Shown here in pieces: positions 1-8,603 of a stretch of 64,000 nt of DNA. The notes under the pieces were generated by a model that had not been told where the DNA came from, did not search any database, and was given only the letters and a program-made list of their open reading frames with translations. Where the stretch lies: the NCBI GenBank assembly GCA_017405675.1, contig JAFRAB010000015.1:1-64000 (forward strand). The letters are read 5' to 3'. Each line of letters opens with the position of its first letter. The first letter of the stretch is position 1. Origin of the DNA: Erysipelotrichaceae bacterium. GTDB taxonomy: Bacteria > Bacillota_I > Bacilli_A > Erysipelotrichales > Erysipelotrichaceae. The translations under genes and the position numbers were made by a program.

Positions 1-35
1 AATACATTGATTATTACAACAACAGACGTATACAG

Positions 36-82
36 AAGAAAACAAAATGGATGCCTCCTGCGTTATTCAGGAGTACATCCAT
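36..82 (-). terminator. Intrinsic terminator of the clostripain-like gene
   Basis: Read on the minus strand, a hairpin with arms at 68-82 and 47-60 (ATGGATG and CTCCTG segments pair, with a small internal mismatch) is followed by TTTGTTTTCTTC at 35-46. It lies about 95 bp past the stop of the gene ending at 176. Nothing else is visible in bases 1-175. Confidence 0.75.
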
Positions 83-175
83 CTGTAATTCTGTGATTTA
101 GTCTGATTATTCAATATGTCCAGGATTCTGGGTACATATCAGTGATCCTTCTTTTTCTGTAAGCTTTTTAAGCTT

Positions 176-2356
176 TTATTCCATTGGTGTTGTCCAGTAA
201 TTCTGCTGATAGATATCTCTGAACTGATAGGTTGACTTGGTCTTGTAATCAGCGATGCTGACATCACCGAAATGCAGCTTGTCCTTATATGTAATTGATC
301 CGTCAAGTACATATGAAGCCTGATAGTTGCCGTTGTAATCATAATATCCGGCAATGAATTCGATCTTGTCTCCTTCGTTCAGTTCGGAAGTATACTTGGC
401 AATGACATCGGCATCGTCATACCGGTAGCTGACACCGGCCAGTTCGATTCCTTCGTCATCCAGCTGCAGCAGCAGGTTGGCTCTTTCACCGTTGATCCTT
501 ACCGGAATTCTGCCGACACTGCTGACGACCTTTTCGCCATCTCTGGTGCAGTAGAGGTAGTAGTAAGGAACAACTATCCAGTTGCTGCCGTCTCCTGAAG
601 CAGCCAGCCAGGTCTTGTCCTTGATCTTCAGCAGGTTGCCCTTGGCATCTATGTCATAGATGTTGTCGCAGCCCATGTCGATGTAGCCCTTGCCGTCATC
701 GATGAACATGTTGATCTTGAGGTCTTCGACCATGCTCCACTGCTTTTCAGTAAGCTTGATCTTGCCGTTCTTCCAGGTCAGGTCAGCGTCGAAGTGGTTG
801 TCAGCGATATAATCAGCCATACCTCTGTTGCTGCCCATTACGCTCTGCAGCAGCAGGTTGAGTCCCAGCTCCAGTAATGGAGAGTAGTTAGGCTGCTGCT
901 GTACCTGCTGTGAACCTGAAGAGAACAGTTCCAGCAGCTGATAAATGCTGTCACTGCTGCTCTGGGTCTGGTAGTTGCTGGTGTTATAACCCTGGAATGA
1001 CTGTGTGGCATTATAGTTACCGCCTGATGATACCTGTCCGCCGGCTGAGTAAGCAGCGAAGTTGCGTATGCACTGTGTATAATCAGAGTTCATTCCTATT
1101 TTTTCATAAGTATTGGTTACAGTCTTTAGATACTGACTTGATCTGTATGGGAAGTAAATCGACAGACCGTATGAGTTAGTCATGGTGCTGGTCGTATTGT
1201 TGTACTTGATGCAGTTGAGCAGGGAAGATACCAGTTCCTTGGCTTCCGGGGTGTCAATGCTGCTGGCCATGTCAACCAGGTCTATGAGGTCAACGTTGGC
1301 CTGAGTTCCGAATTCTCTGGCTCCGCTTCTGGCTGAGGCAAGAGTTCTGTATTCCTTGTTCTTGATCATTTCCGTAGCTGATCTGGAGAAGGCAGAGAGC
1401 TTGTCATCTACGATATCCTGCATTTCAGCCAGATCGATGACTGAAAGGGTAGCAGGCTGTTTTGGTGTTCTGCTCTTGCATTCAGTGACAAAGCTGTCAG
1501 CGATGGCCTTGCCGATCTCGACTGTCGGCAGGGAAGTGTTCTTGCTTAAGGCGTTCAGCCAGTCTGTATAATACCAGCCGATGCCAGGTTCTGATTCTTC
1601 AGAAGCAATCAGATAGTCAGCATGTTCTGCCAGCATTAAGGCTGTTTCGGTATTGCCCATCAGACAGGCGTCAAAACCGACAAAGTCGAATTTAAGATTG
1701 GCATCTGTCAGAGCCTGATCAATGCCTGCTAAGGTCATGGAGCCGTAGTTTGAATACTTTTCGTCACGGCCATAACCGCCGATTGAACCTGAACCGTGGT
1801 CCCAGAGGATCAGACCGTAACGGTCAGCCTTGAAATTGGTCTCGCAGAATTCAATGAAACTTGTCAGGTTGGCCGGATTTACCATTGGGGCATTACCGGC
1901 ATTCTCAACCAGAAGTCCCATCTTTCCCGGCAGGATCTGATAAATGGCATTCTGTCTGGTAGAGATCTGATTGATGTGCCACTTGGTAGTACCGCCGGTA
2001 TACAGTATCAGGTTGATGTTGGAACTGAGTGCAGCCGCCGCCATTTCCTGAATGTCATAGGACCCCATGGCGCCTCTTGATTCAAGGTCACTGCCGCACA
2101 TATAGACCATGATCGTGACGACGTCCTTATTATCGCCGACGATTTTTGTGTATTTTGGTCTGACAGTATTAAGTACTGATGTGTCAAGCTTTCCGACATT
2201 GCTGCCGAGCTTCCACTGTGTTGTATAAGTAGTGCCTGAAGGATAGTAGAAATCAAACAGGCCACGTTCCTGCGGCTTGCATCCGGAAACCGGAAGCAGC
2301 AGGCAGCAGGCTAACAGAAGGATCAATCCTTTGGTAAAATGCTTTCTTTTCAACAT
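176..2356 (-). CDS. Clostripain-family (C11) cysteine peptidase, predicted lipoprotein
   Basis: The 726-residue product is a predicted extracellular, membrane-anchored cysteine peptidase. The N-terminus is a lipoprotein signal with lipobox VSGC, so Cys26 would be lipidated. The C11 domain spans roughly residues 75-430. The catalytic dyad is visible as His187 in LWDHGSG and Cys231 in GFDACLMG, both in the usual C11 context. A Gln/Ser/Asn-rich stretch (about 440-500) precedes a C-terminal region of unknown function. Clostripain-type enzymes prefer basic P1 residues, but specificity here is unproven. ATG at 2356 follows an AAGG-type site. It is the last gene of a minus-strand group with 2367..2558 and 2574..3134. 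Confidence 0.88.
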   Translation of the reverse strand: MLKRKHFTKGLILLLACCLLLPVSGCKPQERGLFDFYYPSGTTYTTQWKLGSNVGKLDTSVLNTVRPKYTKIVGDNKDVVTIMVYMCGSDLESRGAMGSYDIQEMAAAALSSNINLILYTGGTTKWHINQISTRQNAIYQILPGKMGLLVENAGNAPMVNPANLTSFIEFCETNFKADRYGLILWDHGSGSIGGYGRDEKYSNYGSMTLAGIDQALTDANLKFDFVGFDACLMGNTETALMLAEHADYLIASEESEPGIGWYYTDWLNALSKNTSLPTVEIGKAIADSFVTECKSRTPKQPATLSVIDLAEMQDIVDDKLSAFSRSATEMIKNKEYRTLASARSGAREFGTQANVDLIDLVDMASSIDTPEAKELVSSLLNCIKYNNTTSTMTNSYGLSIYFPYRSSQYLKTVTNTYEKIGMNSDYTQCIRNFAAYSAGGQVSSGGNYNATQSFQGYNTSNYQTQSSSDSIYQLLELFSSGSQQVQQQPNYSPLLELGLNLLLQSVMGSNRGMADYIADNHFDADLTWKNGKIKLTEKQWSMVEDLKINMFIDDGKGYIDMGCDNIYDIDAKGNLLKIKDKTWLAASGDGSNWIVVPYYYLYCTRDGEKVVSSVGRIPVRINGERANLLLQLDDEGIELAGVSYRYDDADVIAKYTSELNEGDKIEFIAGYYDYNGNYQASYVLDGSITYKDKLHFGDVSIADYKTKSTYQFRDIYQQNYWTTPME

Positions 2357-2366
2357 GTTCTTAACC

Positions 2367-2558
2367 TTATTTCCTGAAAATGTCGGCGATCATGGCAAAG
2401 AAGCCTTTTTTACGTCCGGCGCCTTTTAATTTAGCACCGGCGTCGGCAGCGTTTACCAGATCTTCCCGGGCTTCCCTGACGACTTCATCAGTCCTGGCGA
2501 TCTTCTGAACGGTTCCTTCAACCATGTGTTTTTTTCTGCCCTGTGAATTTGTTTCCAT
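2367..2558 (-). CDS. Small basic hypothetical protein (63 aa)
   Basis: This short gene has an excellent ribosome site (AGGAGGT, about 7 nt before ATG 2558) and lies 10 bp before the clostripain gene and 15 bp after 2574..3134, so it is probably translated from one transcript with them. The protein is charged, with an RKK segment and a C-terminal amphipathic stretch (GFFAMIADIFRK) that could sit on a membrane. I recognise no family and propose no function. Confidence 0.6.
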   Translation of the reverse strand: METNSQGRKKHMVEGTVQKIARTDEVVREAREDLVNAADAGAKLKGAGRKKGFFAMIADIFRK

Positions 2559-2573
2559 ATTATTTACCTCCTG

Positions 2574-3134
2574 TTATTTTCTGCTTTTCAGAGCATCTGC
2601 ATACTCATAGGCAAGCTTCAAAGCCTTCTGATAATCATCACTGTCTGGATTGAGATATCCGAATTCATTGACCTGGAACTTGACGTCCGTGAACTCAGGA
2701 TGTCTGACAAACAGATGCAGGTAGATATCCGAACCGTCTCTGTTCAGATATTTTCTTTTTTCAATCTGGATCTTGCTGATATCGTCAATGTTGAAGATGT
2801 CAGCGTTGTCTCTGATGTAATCAGCTCTCTTGCTGATGAGGAAATCCTTGCTTTCATCATCAATGTACAGACTGTATTTGCCTTCTACTGCCTTATTGCC
2901 TTTGAAACCGGCGAGTTTTTCTTTATTGTTCTGACGGTAAGCCAGATGTTCCTTTATCTGCTCTACGGTCTTTTCGGCATAATCAGCGTTGTCCAGCCAT
3001 TCGGAAGTCAGCCTGGCGCAGTTACGGCAGAGTATTCCGTCTTTCAGTATCTTACTGCCATATCTGGTAAGCTTGTTTCCACAGACAGAACAGGTTCTGT
3101 GAAAACCGTTCTCCTGTAAAAGAGTATTATCCAT
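2574..3134 (-). CDS. DUF4428-type zinc-ribbon protein
   Basis: The 186-residue protein opens with a treble-clef-like zinc site: Cys15 and Cys18 (CSVCG), then Cys36 and Cys39 (DGILCRNC). This N-terminal pattern with a KLKDG-like linker is typical of DUF4428 proteins of Firmicutes. The rest (about 75-186) is a soluble alpha/beta region with no motif I can name. ATG 3134 follows AAGGAGG. It heads a small minus-strand operon with the 63-aa protein and the clostripain-like lipoprotein. Function unknown. Confidence 0.72.
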   Translation of the reverse strand: MDNTLLQENGFHRTCSVCGNKLTRYGSKILKDGILCRNCARLTSEWLDNADYAEKTVEQIKEHLAYRQNNKEKLAGFKGNKAVEGKYSLYIDDESKDFLISKRADYIRDNADIFNIDDISKIQIEKRKYLNRDGSDIYLHLFVRHPEFTDVKFQVNEFGYLNPDSDDYQKALKLAYEYADALKSRK

Positions 3135-3165
3135 ATATGATGCCTCCTTGCGTTTTGTTAATTAC

Positions 3166-3171
3166 ATTATA
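3166..3171 (-). promoter_or_regulatory. Candidate -10 box for the DUF4428 operon
   Basis: On the minus strand TATAAT lies about 30 bp before the start codon at 3134. No convincing -35 is seen, so this is a weak call based on the -10 box and its position. Confidence 0.4.
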
Positions 3172-3222
3172 ATTGATAAATTATAATTTTTTGAAAAAAT
3201 TGATTAGCAGAGGGGGAAATGA

Positions 3223-3257
3223 GCAGAAAAAATCATCTGTAAGATCCAGATGATTTT
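3223..3257 (-). terminator. Terminator downstream of deoC
   Basis: A perfect 9-bp stem (AATCATCTG at 3231-3239 and CAGATGATT at 3247-3255) is flanked by a T-run on the minus strand (3225-3230). It closes the deoC operon and could also work on the plus strand, where TTTGTTTTC follows. Confidence 0.75.
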
Positions 3258-3279
3258 GTTTTCTTTTCTCTGTAACAGA

Positions 3280-3939
3280 TTATTTTGCTGCTTCGTATTC
3301 TTCAATGATCTTCTTGCCGGCACTGCAGCCTAATCTTTCAGCACCTGCGGCGATCATCTTTTCAGCATCTGCCAATGTTCTGATTCCGCCGCTGGCCTTT
3401 ACTTTCAGTCCGCTTTCATGAACGGTATCATACATTAACTTGACATCTTCAGGTGTAGCACCGCCGGTAGAGAAACCGGTTGATGTCTTAACGAAAGTGG
3501 CGCCGGCATTGATTGAGCACTTGCAGGCTTCAACTTTTTCATCGTCAGTTAACAGGCATGTTTCAATGATGACCTTGACTGTCTTGCCGTTGGCTGCCTT
3601 TACTACGGCAGCGATATCGTCAGTAACATAGTCAATGTTGCCGGCCTTTAACCGTCCAACGTTGATGACCATATCGAATTCATCAGCACCGTCAGCGAGA
3701 GCTTCCTTGACTTCGTAAGCCTTGGCAACTGTATGCATGGCACCCAGAGGGAAACCGATGACCGTACATACTTCAACATCTGTACCTTCCAGTTCCTTCT
3801 TGCAGGTAGCTACCCAGCAGCTGTTGACGCATACTGAAGCGAAATTGTATTCTCTGGCTTCCTGACAGAGCTTGATGATCTGATCTTTTGTAGCATCAGC
3901 CTTTAACAGTGTGTGGTCAATATACTTGTTTAATTCCAT
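3280..3939 (-). CDS. deoC: Deoxyribose-phosphate aldolase
   Basis: DeoC splits 2-deoxyribose 5-phosphate into glyceraldehyde 3-phosphate and acetaldehyde in cytosolic deoxynucleoside catabolism. At 219 residues it has standard length. The Schiff-base lysine is Lys151 in FVKTSTGF. Lys181 (KASGGIR) and Asp89 (EFDMVINVG) supply the other catalytic positions of the TIM barrel. It follows the epimerase gene by 61 bp on the minus strand and is closed by the terminator at 3223-3257. No deoxyribonucleoside phosphorylase or phosphopentomutase gene is present nearby. Confidence 0.96.
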   Translation of the reverse strand: MELNKYIDHTLLKADATKDQIIKLCQEAREYNFASVCVNSCWVATCKKELEGTDVEVCTVIGFPLGAMHTVAKAYEVKEALADGADEFDMVINVGRLKAGNIDYVTDDIAAVVKAANGKTVKVIIETCLLTDDEKVEACKCSINAGATFVKTSTGFSTGGATPEDVKLMYDTVHESGLKVKASGGIRTLADAEKMIAAGAERLGCSAGKKIIEEYEAAK

Positions 3940-4000
3940 AAACCTTATCCTCCCATAGTCTAATATTTATTATACACCAAAAGGTATGTTTATTGTAATT

Positions 4001-4681
4001 CTAATCGGCTTTGACGGCATCGATTTCTGCCTTGTAGGCATAATACAGCTCTTCGAACTTATCCGGTCCCTTCATCAGAGTAGACGGTCCGACGATCAGC
4101 ACGTCAGCTCCGTTAAGGTACATCTGCTTGGCGTTGTTTATGACCGTATTGCCGTCAATCAGGATCGGAATGTGTTTATCGCTGTGTTCATCCAGAAACT
4201 TACGCATTCTCTTGATCTTGTCCATGCCGCCCGGAACGATCTTCTGACCGCCGAATCCCGGATTGATGGTCATGTCCAGAATGAAGTCGGTTTCCACCAG
4301 CAGTTCTTCAATGTAGTGCAGTGACATTCCCGGTATCACAGCCAGACCGGCTGTAATGCCTTTGCTGTGCAGAGTCTGCAGCAGCTTGAAGGCGTGCTGT
4401 GAGGTTTCCGGATGGAAAGCCACACGGTCACCAGGCTGGATATCAAACATTTCTATATATTCTTCAGGGTTGGTTACCATCAGATGAATGTCGATAGGCA
4501 GATTGGTGATCCTCTTGATGTCCTTATACCGCTGGGTACCCAGGGCACTGTTTTTGACATAATGCCCGTCCATGATGTCAAAGTGAATGAAAGGGCAGCC
4601 GACCTTTTCAGCCAGCTTGCAGTAATCGTAGAACTCTTCAACATGTGCGCACATGATGGAAGGTGATATCTGAATAGGCAT
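4001..4681 (-). CDS. Ribulose-phosphate 3-epimerase family protein, D-allulose-6-phosphate 3-epimerase (AlsE)-like
   Basis: The 226-residue TIM-barrel epimerase carries the family metal and acid/base motifs: HFDIMDGHYVKN near residue 33, HLMVTNPEEY near 67, TINPGFGGQ near 140 and a DG motif near 177. The HPET segment, and IDGNT in place of the usual VDGG, resemble E. coli AlsE more than housekeeping Rpe (my comparison from memory). The substrate is probably a ketohexose 6-phosphate, but ribulose 5-phosphate cannot be excluded. The start follows AAGGAGG. It sits between the aldolase gene 4741..5430 and deoC, in a small phosphosugar set facing away from the ascorbate-type PTS. Confidence 0.8.
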   Translation of the reverse strand: MPIQISPSIMCAHVEEFYDYCKLAEKVGCPFIHFDIMDGHYVKNSALGTQRYKDIKRITNLPIDIHLMVTNPEEYIEMFDIQPGDRVAFHPETSQHAFKLLQTLHSKGITAGLAVIPGMSLHYIEELLVETDFILDMTINPGFGGQKIVPGGMDKIKRMRKFLDEHSDKHIPILIDGNTVINNAKQMYLNGADVLIVGPSTLMKGPDKFEELYYAYKAEIDAVKAD

Positions 4682-4697
4682 AGTAAAACCTCCTTAA

Positions 4698-4728
4698 TGA
4701 AAAAAGCCATCATTAAATAATGACAGCT
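4698..4728 (-). terminator. Intergenic terminator between the aldolase and the epimerase gene
   Basis: On the minus strand an 11-bp stem with two wobble pairs (4705-4728) is followed by TTTTTT (4699-4704) and then by the epimerase ribosome site. It probably reduces rather than abolishes read-through into the epimerase and deoC. Confidence 0.65.
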
Positions 4729-4740
4729 GTTTTTTGTTGA

Positions 4741-5430
4741 TTATCTCTTGGCGTTAAGCAGAGTTGAACCTTCACCATACATGGATTCCCAGTCCTTGGT
4801 GAAGTTTTCGATGGCCTTGTTGACGTTTTCATTGCCGAAGGTAGCCAGCATCATGTCAAGCGGAGCAGTGATAGCTTCGCAGCCGTTAGTGTAGGCTTCT
4901 CTGAGCTGACCGGCAGTGTGGAAGCTGGCAGCTACTAACTTGGTAGGCAGTCCTTCACGTTCAATCTTATTCTGAACATCCTGATATAAAATGTTAGGAT
5001 CAACGCCATATGTAGTCATACGGTTGGCATAGATAGCGATGTAATCAGCGCCGGCCGCCAGTGCATAGTAGGCCTGCATGGTGTCATAAACACCTGTTGC
5101 GGTAACATTATATCCTTCTTTTTTCAGTTTTATTATTGTCTTTAATCCTTCCTTGGTAACAGGAACCTTGATGTAAACATCTTCATCAACGTTTTCAACC
5201 AGGGCTTTAGCTTCTTTCATCATGGTGTCGCTGTCTGTTCCAACGACCTGGACATGCAGGGTGCGCTCTTTGCCGATGATGGCTCTGATCTTTCTTACAT
5301 GTTCGAAGAAATCATCAGGATTGGCACTTTTCTTAACGATGGATGGATTGCAGGTAACACCTGCGATAGGGAAGTATTCACATGCAGTAGCGATGTCTTC
5401 AAGTTTAGCGGTATCGACTAATAATTCCAT
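4741..5430 (-). CDS. fsa: Fructose-6-phosphate aldolase / transaldolase-like protein
   Basis: The 229-residue protein has the short-form transaldolase fold of the Fsa group. Signatures are the N-terminal GVTCNPSIV, the catalytic lysine Lys88 in DVYIKVPVT, TATGVY near residue 111 and AASFHTAGQ near 168. Fsa enzymes join dihydroxyacetone or its analogues to glyceraldehyde 3-phosphate, whereas short transaldolases (TalC) transfer dihydroxyacetone; the sequence alone does not decide. The start has AGGAGG. It lies 22 bp after the TPR-like gene and upstream of the AlsE-like epimerase and deoC on the same strand. Confidence 0.85.
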   Translation of the reverse strand: MELLVDTAKLEDIATACEYFPIAGVTCNPSIVKKSANPDDFFEHVRKIRAIIGKERTLHVQVVGTDSDTMMKEAKALVENVDEDVYIKVPVTKEGLKTIIKLKKEGYNVTATGVYDTMQAYYALAAGADYIAIYANRMTTYGVDPNILYQDVQNKIEREGLPTKLVAASFHTAGQLREAYTNGCEAITAPLDMMLATFGNENVNKAIENFTKDWESMYGEGSTLLNAKR

Positions 5431-5452
5431 AATTTCCTCCTGTCCTTAACAA

Positions 5453-6106
5453 TTAATGAATTATTTTTTTGATTTCTTTTTCCAAAGGTGATCCTTTAAC
5501 GTTGTTTAAGGCTTTTCTAAGCCATTTTTCTGCTTCCTTATCGTTTCCCCTGTAATGATACTGAATGCCGAGCAGATACTGCAGCATGCCAAGCTGAGAA
5601 GTCTTGGAATTGGAATCTTTCTCCTGTTCCTTTTGTTCAATCATCTTGGTGACAGCCTTGATGTCCTGACTCTTTTCCTCAATCATTACGCGGTATAACA
5701 TGTGGAAGTAGTCTTTCTGTTCACTGTCGGCAATGTCATCCAGACGGTTCAGCAGTTTTTTACACATCTCCTCATCCTTGATTGTCATGAAGTAGAAGAA
5801 TGCGTTACTGAACAGCTGATATGATTCGTTTGGATCGAACTTTTCAGTCAGCAGGGTAGTTGTACGCCGTTTTACCTGATCGGTATCATTACGTGAAATG
5901 TAATAGCGTAACAGATTCCATTTCTGACTGTAGCTGCCGAATAACAGTCTGTAGTAGGAGCTGTTAAGGATCTTGAGCGCCTGCTCATTTTTGTCCTCAT
6001 TCATGTACTTCAGGAAACGTCTCCAGATAACTGTTCTGATAACCATCGGAAGAGCTATGGCGAATACTATAAGTATCGCAATCGTTCCTGCCAGTTTCTG
6101 AGTCAT
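5453..6106 (-). CDS. Membrane-anchored TPR-like protein
   Basis: The 217-residue protein begins with one membrane segment (about residues 4-24, IAILIVFAIALPMVIRTVIW) followed by a cytosolic helical domain. Its C-terminal GIQYHYRGNDKEAEKWLRKAL is a clear tetratricopeptide-type repeat, suggesting a protein-interaction scaffold. I place the start at the ATG at 6106 because GGAGGTG lies 7 nt upstream. A further-upstream TTG at 6121 overlaps that site and lies at the expected transcription start. It is the first gene of the fsa-epimerase-deoC group, perhaps only by position. Function unknown. Confidence 0.65.
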   Translation of the reverse strand: MTQKLAGTIAILIVFAIALPMVIRTVIWRRFLKYMNEDKNEQALKILNSSYYRLLFGSYSQKWNLLRYYISRNDTDQVKRRTTTLLTEKFDPNESYQLFSNAFFYFMTIKDEEMCKKLLNRLDDIADSEQKDYFHMLYRVMIEEKSQDIKAVTKMIEQKEQEKDSNSKTSQLGMLQYLLGIQYHYRGNDKEAEKWLRKALNNVKGSPLEKEIKKIIH

Positions 6107-6126
6107 AAATAACACCTCCAAATTAT

Positions 6127-6135
6127 ATTATACCA
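6127..6135 (-). promoter_or_regulatory. Extended -10 promoter of the minus-strand phosphosugar operon
   Basis: The minus strand reads TGGTATAAT, an extended -10 (TGn plus TATAAT), about 22 bp before ATG 6106. A weak GTTCAC lies at -35 distance. Transcription would start near 6120, just ahead of the ribosome site. Confidence 0.6.
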
Positions 6136-6221
6136 ATGATGGAAAAGAAGTGAACAGTAATATTCTATAAAATAAACATATAGAGGTGTTAAACTAACAG
6201 AAAATTATGAGCAAAAAAGGC

Positions 6222-6249
6222 TTTAAAAATGTTATGCAGGGTATATAAT
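6222..6249 (+). promoter_or_regulatory. Candidate promoter of the ascorbate-type PTS operon
   Basis: TATAAT at 6244-6249 is preceded, 16 bp upstream, by TTTAAA at 6222-6227. It is divergent from the minus-strand promoter at 6127-6135 and precedes the structured leader at 6271-6330. Confidence 0.5.
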
Positions 6250-6270
6250 GGAAGTATGAAAAAGAGATAT

Positions 6271-6330
6271 AGATAACCACACGGGAGAATTCTTAGCATT
6301 AAGAGTGTTTTTGCGTGTGTGATTTTATCT
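6271..6330 (+). promoter_or_regulatory. Stem-loop leader before the PTS IIA gene
   Basis: AGATAACCACACG (6271-6283) can pair with CGTGTG (6314-6319) and, across a short bulge, TTATCT (6325-6330). An inner TCTTA/TAAGA stem fits within. The ribosome site CAGGAGGG (6331-6338) follows directly. This looks like a cis-regulatory mRNA structure. It does not match any riboswitch or PTS antiterminator target that I recognise. Confidence 0.45.
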
Positions 6331-6344
6331 CAGGAGGGCATAAT

Positions 6345-6800
6345 ATGATTCAGGATTTAATTAAAGTTGAAAACTGCGTTATCGTCGAATCCGTTGAAGA
6401 CTGGAAAGCGGCCATTCATCTGGCACTTGAGCCGCTGGTAAAAGACGGATGCTGCACAGATGAATATGAGAAAGCTGTATTGAAAATGACAGACGAGTAT
6501 GGTCCGTATTATGTTCTTACTGACCACATGGCTCTGATTCATGCTTCCAGCGAGGCCGGTGTTTCCAAGACACAGCTGGCATGTACGATTCTTAAGGAAC
6601 CGGTAGCTTTTACCGAAGAAAAGAATGATGTACGCTGCCTGGTAGCCTTATGTGCCGTTGACCATACACAGCACATGTCTGGAATCATAGCTGTTTCACA
6701 GATCTTTGGGGATGAAGACAAAGAGCAGCAGATTTTGAATTCAACATCACCGCAGGAGATATATGACCTGTTTATCGCAAATGCGGAAGATGTCGAATAA
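6345..6800 (+). CDS. PTS EIIA component, mannitol/ascorbate type
   Basis: This is the cytosolic phosphocarrier that passes phosphate from HPr to the IIB protein encoded at 8275. At 151 residues it is a normal single-domain IIA. The phosphorylatable histidine is probably His66 in ALIHASSEAGVSKTQLA, which aligns with the HARPE-type motif of ascorbate EIIA; His61 is nearby. I chose ATG 6345 because CAGGAGGG precedes it. Reading frame extends upstream to a GTG at 6315, but that lies inside the leader stem. It forms an operon with the IIC and IIB genes. Confidence 0.88.
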   Translation: MIQDLIKVENCVIVESVEDWKAAIHLALEPLVKDGCCTDEYEKAVLKMTDEYGPYYVLTDHMALIHASSEAGVSKTQLACTILKEPVAFTEEKNDVRCLVALCAVDHTQHMSGIIAVSQIFGDEDKEQQILNSTSPQEIYDLFIANAEDVE

Positions 6801-6837
6801 TATAAAAAATAGCAAATAAAAATTGAAAGGAGATTAT

Positions 6838-8238
6838 ATGCTAGATTTTATTCTTAACATTTTGGCAACACCTGCAATGTTAGTAGGTCTGTTGGCAATG
6901 GTAGGTCTGATCCTACAGAAAAAGCCTGTTGAAGACGTTATTAAGGGCACTATTAAAACAATCGTTGGTTTCTTAGTATTAAGTGCTGGTGCTGGCGTCA
7001 TTCAGACAGAATCATTAAACGCTTTCGGTGAACTGTTCAACTGGACATTCAACATGACTGGTACAGTTCCAAACAACGAAGCAATCGTAGCAATGGCTTT
7101 AACAAAGTTCGGTCTTGATACATCATATATCATGGTTATCGGCTTGATCCTGAACATTGTTCTTGCTCGTTTCTCAAAGATGCACTACATCTTCTTAACA
7201 GGTCACCACAGCTTATACATGGCATGTATGCTGGCAGTCTTATTAGGCCCATTAGGCGGCTTAAGCGGATTCACTCTGTGGCTTGCCGGTGGATGCTTAC
7301 TGGCATTCATTTCTGCATTTTCACCTTGGTTCCTGCATTCATCCATGGAGAAGATCGTTGAAACTGATGAATTAGGTTTCGGTCACTTCGGTGGCTTCGG
7401 CTATTGGGTAGCAGCTCAGTGCGGTAAGTTATTCAAGGGCGGAAAGTCAACAGAAGACCTCGATTTCCCTCAGCGTTTAACATTCTTACGTGATACAACT
7501 GTTTCTATCGGTATCACAATGGTAGTATTCTTCTTAGTTGTAACAGCAGTAGCTGTTGCTAAGGGTATCCTGACTCAGGATCCAGGTCAGTTCGCTAACT
7601 TAGCAGAATTAATGGGTGCTGGCGATACTAAGACTCACTGGGCTGTATGGGCTATCAAGAGAGGCTTAAACTTCGCAGGTGCTGTATACATCATTCTGTC
7701 TGGTGTACGTCTGATCGTCGGTGAACTCGTTCCTGCATTCAAGGGTATTGCTGAAAAGCTCGTTCCAGGTGCTGTACCTGCTATCGACTGCCCAGTTGTA
7801 TTCCCATATGCTCCTAACGCAGTTCTGATCGGATTCTTAGTATCATTCGTAGGCGGCGTTGTTGGTCTGATCATTCTGATCGCTTTAAACAATGCAGGCT
7901 TAGGCTTAGCTCTGATTCTGCCAGGTGTTGTTCCTCACTTCTTCTGCGGTGCTTCTGCAGGCGTATTCGGCAATGCTGAAGGCGGTCTCAAGGGTTGCGT
8001 TCTCGGCTCATTCGTACATGGCTTAATCATCACATTCTTACCGGCATTATGTATGCCAGTATTCGATGCATTAGACAAAGGTTCAACATTCTCAGATGCT
8101 GACTTCTCATGGATGGCATTATTATTCGGTAACTTGGCAAAGGTTGTTAAGGGTGTGCCATTACTGATTATCTGCATTGTTGTATTCTTATGTCCAATGG
8201 TCTTAAGCGGATTCAAGAACGGCCAGGAAAATAAGTAA
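6838..8238 (+). CDS. ulaA: PTS EIIC permease, ascorbate (UlaA/SgaT) family
   Basis: The 466-residue, multi-span membrane protein matches UlaA throughout: it opens LDFILNILATPAMLVGLLAMVGL, carries the GLILQKKP and SKMHYIFLTGHH segments and ends with a LSGFKNG tail. It would translocate and phosphorylate L-ascorbate or a related sugar acid or pentitol with the neighbouring IIA and IIB. ATG 6838 follows AAAGGAG. Codon choice is strongly biased (TTA, GGC, CCA, GTA, AAC), much like the ribosomal genes in this window, which suggests high expression. None of the ascorbate-6-phosphate lactonase or UlaD/E/F genes is adjacent, so the true substrate is open. Confidence 0.92.
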   Translation: MLDFILNILATPAMLVGLLAMVGLILQKKPVEDVIKGTIKTIVGFLVLSAGAGVIQTESLNAFGELFNWTFNMTGTVPNNEAIVAMALTKFGLDTSYIMVIGLILNIVLARFSKMHYIFLTGHHSLYMACMLAVLLGPLGGLSGFTLWLAGGCLLAFISAFSPWFLHSSMEKIVETDELGFGHFGGFGYWVAAQCGKLFKGGKSTEDLDFPQRLTFLRDTTVSIGITMVVFFLVVTAVAVAKGILTQDPGQFANLAELMGAGDTKTHWAVWAIKRGLNFAGAVYIILSGVRLIVGELVPAFKGIAEKLVPGAVPAIDCPVVFPYAPNAVLIGFLVSFVGGVVGLIILIALNNAGLGLALILPGVVPHFFCGASAGVFGNAEGGLKGCVLGSFVHGLIITFLPALCMPVFDALDKGSTFSDADFSWMALLFGNLAKVVKGVPLLIICIVVFLCPMVLSGFKNGQENK

Positions 8239-8274
8239 TTAAAAATATTTGCTTTACAAGGAGGTGCATTTGTT

Positions 8275-8583
8275 ATGGCAAAGATTCGTAAAATTATGTG
8301 CTGCTGCGGTTCAGGTTTAGGAAGCTCTCTGATGGTTCAGATGAACATCGAAAAGGCTTTAAAGAACCTTGGAATCGAAGGAGTTGAAGCTGATCACACT
8401 TCTCTCTCAGAGATTAATGTCAGATCAGCAGATTTATTCGTCGTCGGAAAGGACATTGCTCCTCGGATTAAAGATTATCCACGTGTAGTTGTTTTAAACA
8501 AGATCATGTCAATGAAAGAACTCACGGAGAAACTTGAACAGGCATTTGCAATCGAAGGCGACGAAATTCATATTCCTCGGTAA
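8275..8583 (+). CDS. ulaB: PTS EIIB component, ascorbate/lactose-like fold
   Basis: The 102-residue phosphocarrier has the P-loop CCCGSGLGSS. The phosphocysteine is Cys11, directly before GSGLGSS, with two extra cysteines at 9 and 10. It receives phosphate from IIA and gives it to the sugar bound by the IIC protein. ATG 8275 follows AAGGAGGTG. Third gene of the PTS operon and followed by its terminator. Confidence 0.92.
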   Translation: MAKIRKIMCCCGSGLGSSLMVQMNIEKALKNLGIEGVEADHTSLSEINVRSADLFVVGKDIAPRIKDYPRVVVLNKIMSMKELTEKLEQAFAIEGDEIHIPR

Positions 8584-8603
8584 GCAGTAATGATATGAAA
8601 AAG

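Noticed and set aside
6315..6344. Upstream GTG start for the PTS IIA protein
   Set aside because: It lies within the leader stem and lacks a ribosome site, whereas ATG 6345 has CAGGAGGG.
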